Positions 36,232 through 44,036 of a stretch of 64,000 nt of DNA are shown here, in pieces; positions within the stretch are counted from its first letter, which is position 1; the number at the start of each line of letters is the position of its first letter. The stretch lies in assembly GCF_016918765.2 (NCBI RefSeq), contig NZ_CP092104.1:558001-622000 (forward strand), in the 5' to 3' direction. Under the pieces are notes generated by a model that saw only the letters and a list, made by a program, of their open reading frames with translations, did no database searches and was not told where the DNA came from. The DNA is from Flagellatimonas centrodinii. Lineage in GTDB: Bacteria; Pseudomonadota; Gammaproteobacteria; Nevskiales; Nevskiaceae. The translations under genes were made by a program, and so were the position numbers.

Positions 36232-37803
36232 TCAGGAGACGCGACGGCTGATGTCGCGCCAATAGGGTTCGCGCAAGACGGTCTTGAGTACCTTGCCAGC
36301 ACCGTTTCGCGGTAGCGCATCCGTGCGATCGATCGATTTGGGGACCTTGTAGGCGCCGAGGTGTTCACGACAGTGTGCGAACAGCGCCTCGTCGCTCACC
36401 GTGTCGGAACGCAGGACGACAACGGCCTTCACCGCCTCACCCCAGCGCACGTCGGGCACCCCGATCACCGCCACATCAGCGACATCGGCGTGCATCATCA
36501 GCACCGCTTCGACCTCTTTCGAGGCGACGTTTTCGCCCCCGCTGACGATGATGTCCTTCAGTCGGTCAACCAGATGCACGTAACCCTCGGCATCGATGAA
36601 GCCGGCATCACCGGTCCTCAGGAAGTTGCCATAGAAGGTCTCGGCGTTGGCGTCGTCCCGCTGCCAGTAGCCGCCCATGACCTGCGGTCCGCGGACGCAC
36701 ACTTCACCCACCGCACCCGGCTCGACATCCACCCCGTCCGGATCGACTACCCGCACGGTGGTACCGGGAACCGGCCGCCCGGCCGCCGCCACCAACATCG
36801 GTCGTTCGCCGCTGAGTGCGCGCCGATGATCAGCCGCGGTGAGCATGGCGATGGTGCTGTGGGTTTCGGTCATGCCATAGACCTGCGAAAAATCACAGCC
36901 ATAACGGTCGTTCGCGGCCCGCAGCAGCGGCGCATTGATTGGCGAGGCGCCATAGAAGATGTTGCGAAATCCCGTGGCGTCGCCAGCATCGGCCGGCATG
37001 CCGACGCAGGCCTGGATCATTGCCGGTACCAGCGTCGCATGGGCGACGTCAGCCGATAACATCATGGCGTTCACCGCCCTCGGATCGAAGTCACATCGCA
37101 GGACCAGACAGGCCCCGCGACTGATCAGCCAGAGGCTGGCAAACACACCGCCGATGTGAAACAGCGGGAACCCCTGATACGCCCGCTCACCCGGATGAAC
37201 CGCCACATCGAACCCGACCAGTGCAGCCACTGCACAGGCCAGCCCGTTGCGGCCATTGAGCACCACGCCCTTGGGACGCCCGGTGGTGCCCGACGTGTAC
37301 ATCTGCAGATAGGGTCGCTCAGGGGCGTCGTCGCGCAGGGTCTGACCCGATGCCGGGGCAGCGTCCACCCAAGCATCGAAGGCGGTCCATCCCGGTATCG
37401 CCGCGTCCATTACGATGCGACCTTCGGGCTTCACGCAGGCCGGCAGCAGGGGCTCGAGCGCGCTGGCAAAGCCCGGCTCTGCAATCAGGGCCTCACAGCC
37501 ACTATCGGCAACGATCCAGGCCATTTCGGTGGGTGAAAGCCGGTGATTGATCGGCACGATCACCGCCCCGCCACGCTGTGCGGCGAGCAACAGCAACAGC
37601 GTCTCGGTGCGGTTGCGGGCGACGACACCAAAGCGGGACGACGGCCCCAGCCCCAGACCTTCGAGTGCGTTGATGATGTCGCTGACACGCTGCACGGCAG
37701 CGCCATAGGTGAGGGTGCCCAGCTCACTGTCCACCATCGGCGCTTCCGGCCGGCACTGCGCGTGATACTCGAATGCAGCGGAAAGCTTCAAAGCCTGCGT
37801 CAT
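36232..37803 (-). CDS. AMP-dependent acyl-CoA ligase
   Basis: 523 residues. ANL-superfamily motifs: Y-T-S-G-T-T-G-R-P-K-G (P-loop), Y-G-M-T-E-T-H (A5), L-R-T-G-D-A-G-F (A7), and a C-terminal Lys in G-A-G-K-V-L. It resembles medium/long-chain or aromatic acid CoA ligases of degradation pathways and activates a carboxylic acid through an acyl-AMP. It starts two bases after the aldehyde dehydrogenase stop, fitting a chain of aldehyde to acid to acyl-CoA. Confidence 0.92.
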   Translation of the reverse strand: MTQALKLSAAFEYHAQCRPEAPMVDSELGTLTYGAAVQRVSDIINALEGLGLGPSSRFGVVARNRTETLLLLLAAQRGGAVIVPINHRLSPTEMAWIVADSGCEALIAEPGFASALEPLLPACVKPEGRIVMDAAIPGWTAFDAWVDAAPASGQTLRDDAPERPYLQMYTSGTTGRPKGVVLNGRNGLACAVAALVGFDVAVHPGERAYQGFPLFHIGGVFASLWLISRGACLVLRCDFDPRAVNAMMLSADVAHATLVPAMIQACVGMPADAGDATGFRNIFYGASPINAPLLRAANDRYGCDFSQVYGMTETHSTIAMLTAADHRRALSGERPMLVAAAGRPVPGTTVRVVDPDGVDVEPGAVGEVCVRGPQVMGGYWQRDDANAETFYGNFLRTGDAGFIDAEGYVHLVDRLKDIIVSGGENVASKEVEAVLMMHADVADVAVIGVPDVRWGEAVKAVVVLRSDTVSDEALFAHCREHLGAYKVPKSIDRTDALPRNGAGKVLKTVLREPYWRDISRRVS

Positions 37804-37805
37804 GC

Positions 37806-39251
37806 CTACCCCTTCATCATGGCGATCAATTGATGTGCCAGCCTACTGTAAGGGGGATACAACAGTTTCAGACCCGTAAAGCGGCCGAGGCCACGCTGCG
37901 TGAAGATCGGCTTGAGATGCGAAAAGGTGTCAAAGCCCTCTGCCCCGTGGTAGCGACCGAATCCGCTGGCACCGACGCCTCCGAACGGCAGGTCCACCTG
38001 CAGAAACTGCGCCACCACTTCGTTGACGGCAGCGCTGCCGGACAGGGTGTCGCGCAACACCGCTCGCCTGCGGGCGGCCGTGTGGCCGAAGTAATAGATC
38101 GCCAGGGGATTGTCGCCGCCGTTGATCAGCGCCAACGCCTCCTCAAAGCGGTCGTATTCCAGTAGCGGCATCACCGGGCCGAACAGTTCTTCCTGCATCA
38201 CCCGGGAATCGGCCGGCGGGTTGATCACCAGGGTCAGCGGGAACTTGCGGGCCAGCCGATGGGCGTCGGTGACCGTTTCCAGCTCAACCACATCGCAGCC
38301 GCGTTCACGAGCGTCGGCGACGATGGCGGAGAGCCGCTGGTACTGGCGCTCATTGATGACCGAGGTGTAACTGGCATCCGTCGCACCCTGCGGGAAGTGC
38401 GCCCGGTAGTGCTGGCGGGTGGCATCGACATAGCCGCGGATTCGCCCCTTCGGCAACAGCACGTAATCGGGCGCCACGCAGGTCTGCCCGGCATTGGTGG
38501 TCTTGCCCCACAACACCCGGTGCGCCGCTTCATCAACCGGATAGTCCTGGTCGACAATCACCGGGCTCTTGCCACCCAACTCCAGCGTGACCGGCGTCAG
38601 GTTCTGTGCCGCCGACATCATGACCCGCCGCCCGACGGCAGTCGACCCGGTGAACAGCAGATGATCGAACGGCAATGCCGAGAAGGCGGTCGCGACATCG
38701 GCTTCGCCGCCAATGATGGCGACTTCACTGTCATCAAAGGCCGCTGCCACCAGCGACCGCATCAGCTCCGTGGTGGCGGGTGTGAACTCCGACATCTTCA
38801 CCATCACCCGGTTGCCGGCCGCCAGCGCGGTCGCCAGAGGCGCCAGCGCGAGATTGACCGGGTAGTTCCAGGGTGACATCACGCCAACCACGCCCAGCGG
38901 CTGGGGAACGATGGCGTTGCTCGCGGGCAGGAACCAGATGGAGGTCCCCCGGCGGCGGGGCTTCATCCATCGCGACAGGCGGGCGATGGTGTAGTCGATT
39001 GTGGTGAGGGTGGCGCCAGTCTCGGCCAACCGGGATTCCTCTTCGGCACGGCTACCGAAGTCGGCATTGACCGCCGAAATGATCTGCGATCGATGATCGG
39101 CCACCACCGCCCGCAGGCGTCGCAGCCGCTCAAGGCGCTCCGGCAAGCCCGGGTTGCGATCCTGTTCGAATGCGGCGGCCTGCCGTGCGAAGACCGCCTC
39201 GAGATGGATCAAGGCTGGATCACGGGAAAGGTCAGCGGGTTGAGCATTCAT
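37806..39251 (-). CDS. Coniferyl-aldehyde dehydrogenase-type aldehyde dehydrogenase
   Basis: 481 residues. Aldehyde dehydrogenase superfamily with catalytic Cys in N-A-G-Q-T-C-V-A-P-D-Y, general base Glu in L-E-L-G-G-K-S-P, and Rossmann motif F-T-G-S-T-A-V-G. The short length and the sequence P-W-N-Y-P-V-N-L match the class 3-like coniferyl-aldehyde dehydrogenases that oxidise aromatic or aliphatic aldehydes with NAD(P). A C-terminal hydrophobic stretch is seen. Located between DUF1302 and the CoA ligase. Confidence 0.92.
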   Translation of the reverse strand: MNAQPADLSRDPALIHLEAVFARQAAAFEQDRNPGLPERLERLRRLRAVVADHRSQIISAVNADFGSRAEEESRLAETGATLTTIDYTIARLSRWMKPRRRGTSIWFLPASNAIVPQPLGVVGVMSPWNYPVNLALAPLATALAAGNRVMVKMSEFTPATTELMRSLVAAAFDDSEVAIIGGEADVATAFSALPFDHLLFTGSTAVGRRVMMSAAQNLTPVTLELGGKSPVIVDQDYPVDEAAHRVLWGKTTNAGQTCVAPDYVLLPKGRIRGYVDATRQHYRAHFPQGATDASYTSVINERQYQRLSAIVADARERGCDVVELETVTDAHRLARKFPLTLVINPPADSRVMQEELFGPVMPLLEYDRFEEALALINGGDNPLAIYYFGHTAARRRAVLRDTLSGSAAVNEVVAQFLQVDLPFGGVGASGFGRYHGAEGFDTFSHLKPIFTQRGLGRFTGLKLLYPPYSRLAHQLIAMMKG

Positions 39252-39299
39252 CGTGTCGGGAACCGGTTGGAAACATCCACGCAGTCTTTCAAGCTGTCG

Positions 39300-39322
39300 G
39301 GGGCAAGGCCCCTATCGATAGG
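39300..39322. repeat. Two adjacent hairpins in the DUF1302-aldh gap
   Basis: A GGGGC-AAG-GCCCC hairpin (39300-39312) overlaps the perfect palindrome CCTATCGATAGG (39311-39322) in the 82-bp gap between the DUF1302 stop and the aldehyde dehydrogenase start. There is no T-tract, so it is not a typical intrinsic terminator. It could be a processing or pause site that sets different expression for the outer-membrane genes and the enzymes. Confidence 0.35.
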
Positions 39323-39333
39323 TTGGGGGCGCA

Positions 39334-41817
39334 TCAGAAAAGGTACTTGGCGAAAACACCCAGGTTGTCGCGGTCGCGGTACAGGTTGTTGCTGCCGCCA
39401 CCGAAGAAGCTGTTGTAGGACAGCGTGAACGACAATGCCGTCTGCAGCCGAAGTTCCAGCAGCAGATTGAGGGTCTTGCGGCCCTCGACGAAGTTGCCGC
39501 CCGGCCCCGGTGCATTGCCGCCGATGTCATGCTGCCAGATGAACAGCGGCTGGATGCCGATCCCCGGCAGCACCGACTCGTAGTTGATGCGCCCCACCAC
39601 CCGGTAGCCCCAGGAGAAGGCATCGGCGAAGGCATCGCGCGGCGCCTGGGTGGGGTTGAAGCGCAGCCCGTCCGGGCCCACGGAGCAGGACGGGTTGGTC
39701 GAGCAGGCCAGTTTCGAGCCGTCGGCGCCACTGCCATCCGCACCGGCGCTGGCGTGGGTGGCGCCACTCATCGGTCCCTCGATCTGCAGTTCATCGAAGT
39801 CCGGCAGGTTCAGCACATGGGTCGCTGCCAGCTCATAGAGCAGCACCACCTGATCGGCGCCAATCCAGTTGTCGGAAGCGCCCAGCACCTGGGTGGCGCC
39901 GAGGTTGTACTGCATCACCTTGCCGGGAATCCAGCCCTGGATATAGCTGTTGGGCGCGTTGTCGCCCACGGTGCCACCGCGGTAGGGGATGATGAAGTTG
40001 GGGAAGGAACGCGCCGATCCCGGTACCGAGCCGACCAGCATGTTGATCATGTCCGGATAGGGATTGTTGCCATCGGCATCGGTGAAGTTGTCGCCTTCGT
40101 AGACCACATAGTCGCCCGCCTCGTCAAAGCCGAGGCCGGCCGTGGCGCCGGAGCAGCCCAGCGACGCGCGGTGACAGCTGGTCAGGGTCGGCCCGAAGGA
40201 AGCGAAGGCAAGATCGAGGATGGCGACCTGCAGAGGCACGTTGGGCCGGTAGGACACCTCCCCCTGAAACGACAGCTCACCGGCGGTGGTGGTGAAGCTG
40301 AAGCCATACATCTTCAGGTCTTCCGGGTACTCCAGCTGCACCTTGGCGCTGTCCAGCGCCAGCATGTCGCTCTCGGCGACGCCGGGCTGGCGGATCAGCA
40401 GGTTGCCGAGCGCACCGAGCGCGGTGCCCAGATTCGGCCCCAGCCCCAGCTCACCAAGGATGCCCGGGCGCTGCACGGCCAGTGTGGTCAGGTCCAGACC
40501 GATCTGGGTCACCGTCGCCAGGCTTCGTGTCAGCGGCAGGTTGGGGCAGGCGTCGAGAAACTCCAGCGTATTGGTGGCATCGACGCCGGCGGCGTTGCCG
40601 GCGGCCCGCGCGCAACTGGCGTCGGTGGAATAGAAGCTGACGTAGGGCAGCTTCGAGTGGTAGTTCATGAAGTACAGGCCGAACTCGGTGCCGTTATTGA
40701 GATCCTCGGCGTAATACTTGAACGATACCCCGTACTGCCCTTGGTCGCGTGCCTCGTTGTCGGCGAGCCGGTCAAGGTTGACGCTGGTGGGCGTCAGCAG
40801 CGACAGCGGGTTGTCGAGCTGCTGGCCCACCTGGTCGGGATCGTCGGCGGAGCCGCCGAAGGAGGCATTGACCGACCCGCGCAGATTGTCGGTGCCGACA
40901 TCGACGAAGGACATGTAGCTGCCGGGCGTGGGGATTTCCACCGGCGCCCATTCGAACTGGTAGTAGGCCTCGACGCTGAGACCCTCGATGACGTCGGTGG
41001 ATACCCGCGCCATGCCCACCGGCACGAACAGCTCCTCCAGCAGACCGAAGCCGAGCCGATGCAGGCTGTTGACGTTGACCGGCTGCGCCTGGTTGACACT
41101 ATTGACCACCGCCACCGTGCTCTGCCCCCAGTTCACGGTCTGGCGTCCGATACGAAAGAGCAGGTCGCGCTGCTCACCCAGCGGCACCTCGCCGTAGAAG
41201 TTGGCGTCCAGCAGGTCGAAACGCAGCCCGATTTCCTGCGCCTCGTCCTCAGGGCGGTCGAGGGTGACGTCGGCGCCCGGTCCGTGGACCCGATCGAAGT
41301 AGCGGTTGGAGACCTGAGGGTCACCGGTATTGCCGGTGGTGAGGGTGTTCTCCGGGGTAATGCGGTTACGGTAGCGGCTACCGAAATCGCGATAGTTGAG
41401 GTCGTCGTAGATACCGATGCCGCGGAAGAAGAAGCCGAAATTGCCGAAGCGGATATTGAGATCCTGCGACAGCTTCAGCGGCGCCTGGGTGATGTCCCAC
41501 TTGTCATAGTTGAGGTTGCCGTCGTCGAAGTTCATCGAGGGCATGCCGGGCGCGGCCGCCAGGTGCTCGGCGGGATAGGTCTGATCGCGGTGCAGGCCCT
41601 GGCAGGTCTGGTAGACCCCGGAACAGACCCGTGGGTCGAGGCTGGACTTGCCGACCAGATCATCGGCGCGGTCCTCGATACGCCATGAGGCACCGAAGGT
41701 GACGGTGTTGTTGAGCACTGCCGAAACCGGAGTGTCGCCAACGCTGAAATCGAAGCTCGCGCTCATCCCGAGCTGGGGGGTGGTGGCCAGCACCACCGCT
41801 GCGATGATCTTCCGCAT
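39334..41817 (-). CDS. DUF1302 outer-membrane protein (second pair)
   Basis: 827 residues. A signal peptide (cut after about residue 20) is followed by mature S-F-D-F-S-V-G-D. Family motifs are D-D-G-N-L-N-Y, R-Q-T-V-N-W-G-Q-S, R-D-Q-G-Q-Y-G, and a C-terminal Y-L-F strand for outer-membrane insertion. AGGAGA four to five bases upstream supports ATG 41817; the longer frame is unnecessary. It follows its DUF1329 partner in the same operon, unlike the divergent pair at 19-23 kb. Probable channel for a hydrophobic substrate. Confidence 0.9.
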   Translation of the reverse strand: MRKIIAAVVLATTPQLGMSASFDFSVGDTPVSAVLNNTVTFGASWRIEDRADDLVGKSSLDPRVCSGVYQTCQGLHRDQTYPAEHLAAAPGMPSMNFDDGNLNYDKWDITQAPLKLSQDLNIRFGNFGFFFRGIGIYDDLNYRDFGSRYRNRITPENTLTTGNTGDPQVSNRYFDRVHGPGADVTLDRPEDEAQEIGLRFDLLDANFYGEVPLGEQRDLLFRIGRQTVNWGQSTVAVVNSVNQAQPVNVNSLHRLGFGLLEELFVPVGMARVSTDVIEGLSVEAYYQFEWAPVEIPTPGSYMSFVDVGTDNLRGSVNASFGGSADDPDQVGQQLDNPLSLLTPTSVNLDRLADNEARDQGQYGVSFKYYAEDLNNGTEFGLYFMNYHSKLPYVSFYSTDASCARAAGNAAGVDATNTLEFLDACPNLPLTRSLATVTQIGLDLTTLAVQRPGILGELGLGPNLGTALGALGNLLIRQPGVAESDMLALDSAKVQLEYPEDLKMYGFSFTTTAGELSFQGEVSYRPNVPLQVAILDLAFASFGPTLTSCHRASLGCSGATAGLGFDEAGDYVVYEGDNFTDADGNNPYPDMINMLVGSVPGSARSFPNFIIPYRGGTVGDNAPNSYIQGWIPGKVMQYNLGATQVLGASDNWIGADQVVLLYELAATHVLNLPDFDELQIEGPMSGATHASAGADGSGADGSKLACSTNPSCSVGPDGLRFNPTQAPRDAFADAFSWGYRVVGRINYESVLPGIGIQPLFIWQHDIGGNAPGPGGNFVEGRKTLNLLLELRLQTALSFTLSYNSFFGGGSNNLYRDRDNLGVFAKYLF

Positions 41818-41912
41818 GTTCTCCTCTCCATTATGGTGTGCCGCTACTGCGGCCGGTTCGGGCCCTGACGCCAGCAGGCGCGCAGGGCCGATCCGTGGTC
41901 CCGCCACTGCCG

Positions 41913-43280
41913 CTACTTGGACGTCCGCTTCTGCACGTTCTCGGCGGAGAAGTTGCGGTCGGTCATCTCCAGCGACATGTCATAGGGCTGGTCCTCGTTG
42001 ATCATCGAGGTGACGAAGTAGCGCCCGGAGTTGAGGTGATAGATCACCTCGGGAATGGTGCTGGCCCACAGCGAGGCATGGATCGGCACCAGATGCCCTT
42101 CCTGGAACTGCATCAACTGGTCCTGGTGGTCATAGTTGTCGATGGCGACCACATTCCAGCTGTCCTCGTCGACATAGAAGCGGCGCTTCTTGAAGGTGTG
42201 CCGTTGGTCCGGGCGGTTCTCTGCCTCGACCACCCAGACGCGGTGCAGTTCGTAACGCGGCAATTCGGGATTGACGTGGTTGGGCGCGGCGATATCGGCG
42301 TACTTCACGCTCGGGCCGGCAATGCGGAACGAGTTGTAGGGGATATAGATCTCGCGCTTGCCCACCAGCTTCCAGGTGAAGCGTTCGAGCACGCCGTTGT
42401 ACATGTCGATCTGGTCGTAGAACATGTGCCCGTCGGTGCCCTCATAGGGGTTGTCGCAGCACACCGCCGGTGCGCGGCGAATGCGCTTGAGCGCCGGCGC
42501 GTACAGCCACGCCGACCGACCCTCGGTGCCGAAACCCGCCTTCTCGTGCACCAGAATGACGGTGCCGGCATAGCGCGGCGGCGACACGGTTTCCGACAGA
42601 TAGCGGATGAAGTCGGCGCCGGGCTTGAGCTCCTGCGGCTCGGCGGCATCAGGGTCGGCGTAATAGGTGAACTTCACGTCCTCGACGATCTTGGTCAGGG
42701 TGAAGTGGCCATCAGGCTGCACGATCATCTGGTTGTTGAAGCGCCGCACGCTGTCACCGCGATACTTGACCCGGTGGTTCCAGATCGGCTCTGCGCCGGA
42801 CTTCGGAATCGGAAACGGGAAGCCGACGTAGGCACCGGATGGATTGTCGACCCCGTCCAGATGTGCGCGCGTGGCGTTCTTGATCGTTTCCTGCTGGGTC
42901 TTTTCCGGAAAGGTCACTGTCCGGTGGCTGGGATAGACCTTCATCTTGTAGCTGTCCGGAAAGCGCGTCAGCAGCTCGCGGTGCCCGGCGGTGAGATGCT
43001 CGGCATAGTCCGCCATGTTCTTGGCGGTGATGGTAAACAGTGCCGCTTCGGCTTCGATCTCCGGGATACTCGGGTATTCGCCGCTGAGGGCGCCCTTCCG
43101 CTCGGAGGGGGTCCATTCCGGGATGGTACCGTCGGCATTTCCCGCCCGCTCGGCACCGACGGCCGTCAGCGTCTTGCCCAGTTGTGCAGCCTCCTCGGGG
43201 GATACCGCAGCCACGGCAGCGGCCAGTGGCGTCAGGGCCGACAGCAGGCCCAGCGCCAACGGCAGATACTTTCGATTCAT
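41913..43280 (-). CDS. DUF1329 outer-membrane-associated protein (second pair)
   Basis: 455 residues from ATG 43280 after AGGAG. Signal peptide, then P-E-E-A-A-Q-L-G-K-T-L-T-x-V-G-A-E, F-P-I-P-K-S-G-A-E-P-I-W-N-H and V-D-E-D-S-W, all shared with the 19173 gene. LolB-like family that works with DUF1302 at the outer membrane. The 95-bp gap to the DUF1302 gene holds no obvious promoter. Transcribed after the StyC-like gene and divergent from the MalT-type regulator. Confidence 0.9.
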   Translation of the reverse strand: MNRKYLPLALGLLSALTPLAAAVAAVSPEEAAQLGKTLTAVGAERAGNADGTIPEWTPSERKGALSGEYPSIPEIEAEAALFTITAKNMADYAEHLTAGHRELLTRFPDSYKMKVYPSHRTVTFPEKTQQETIKNATRAHLDGVDNPSGAYVGFPFPIPKSGAEPIWNHRVKYRGDSVRRFNNQMIVQPDGHFTLTKIVEDVKFTYYADPDAAEPQELKPGADFIRYLSETVSPPRYAGTVILVHEKAGFGTEGRSAWLYAPALKRIRRAPAVCCDNPYEGTDGHMFYDQIDMYNGVLERFTWKLVGKREIYIPYNSFRIAGPSVKYADIAAPNHVNPELPRYELHRVWVVEAENRPDQRHTFKKRRFYVDEDSWNVVAIDNYDHQDQLMQFQEGHLVPIHASLWASTIPEVIYHLNSGRYFVTSMINEDQPYDMSLEMTDRNFSAENVQKRTSK

Positions 43281-43389
43281 GGGGTCTCTCCTCTGCTGGA
43301 ACACCGCGGGCCGCGACGGTCCGCCCGGGCGTTCTCCGTGTCGTTGGGTATTGCGTCGCGGCAGCGCCTGCTGGCCTGCGGGCGCCCGG

Positions 43390-43866
43390 TCAGGCGCGTG
43401 CGAAATGCGCCCTGAACATCACCACCAGGGCACATGTCAGGGAGACGGCACCCAGCAGCGCGGGGAAAAAGGCGATAGCGCCGGCCAGCGTGCCTTCTCC
43501 GAGGACGTTGTCGCCGAGTGTCACGCCATGATTGGGCGCAAACATGCCGAACAGGTAGAACAGAAAGTTGCCCCACACCGCGAGCACGATGCCCCAGCCG
43601 GCAATAGCCTCACCGCGTGCAGTGACGCTCAACCGGGCCAGTACCAGGCCCAGCGCGATCGCCATGAGGCCGTTCATCAACATGCCGACATGCAGAATCC
43701 GCCAGCCCTCCGGTGAACCGGGGATGATGACGTCGATGAACAGCGGCAAGGGCGAAAATGAGATGCCCTGGATCATCGAGAAGATCAGGGCAAATCCGCC
43801 TGCGAGCGCGACGATCAGCGCTGCGATCCCGTGCTTGATGACCCGACCGGCTTGTTGATTCAGCAT
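43390..43866 (-). CDS. Styrene-oxide-isomerase-like (StyC-like) membrane protein
   Basis: 158 residues with four predicted membrane helices, the size and topology of styrene oxide isomerase. The segment G-S-P-E-G-W-R-I-L-H-V-G-M-L-M-N-G holds His59 and Asn65, matching in spacing the haem-ligand His and active-site Asn I recall for StyC (58 and 64); Tyr104 matches its Tyr103. The Asp I recall near 95 is Ala here, so chemistry may differ. Family members turn epoxides into aldehydes. GAGGAG lies eight bases upstream. First gene of the operon that includes an aldehyde dehydrogenase. Confidence 0.65.
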   Translation of the reverse strand: MLNQQAGRVIKHGIAALIVALAGGFALIFSMIQGISFSPLPLFIDVIIPGSPEGWRILHVGMLMNGLMAIALGLVLARLSVTARGEAIAGWGIVLAVWGNFLFYLFGMFAPNHGVTLGDNVLGEGTLAGAIAFFPALLGAVSLTCALVVMFRAHFARA

Positions 43867-43961
43867 TGTCCCGACTCCTCATCTTGATTTGATGTCGGGC
43901 AGCCTAGGGATGCGCAAGCGACCCCCACCCTGTCAAAAGGTAGGCTTCATTCGCGGAAGGA

Positions 43962-43978
43962 GGGGTACCATGGTCCCC
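43962..43978. promoter_or_regulatory. Near-palindrome in the StyC-like/malT-type divergent region
   Basis: GGGGTACCATGGTCCCC: the central ACCATGGT is a perfect palindrome and the outer GGGG/CCCC arms are symmetric apart from one extra T. It lies midway between the StyC-like gene and the MalT-type regulator gene, so it is a candidate site for that regulator. No binding motif is known to me for this subfamily. Confidence 0.35.
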
Positions 43979-44036
43979 TATCGCAAAGCCCATGGCGTCT
44001 CGGTCGTCAGACGGTGTGGCGGCGTGAGGAGAGCCC

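Noticed and set aside
39300-39322. Intrinsic terminator between DUF1302 and the aldehyde dehydrogenase gene
   Set aside because: No T-tract on either strand; listed only as hairpins.
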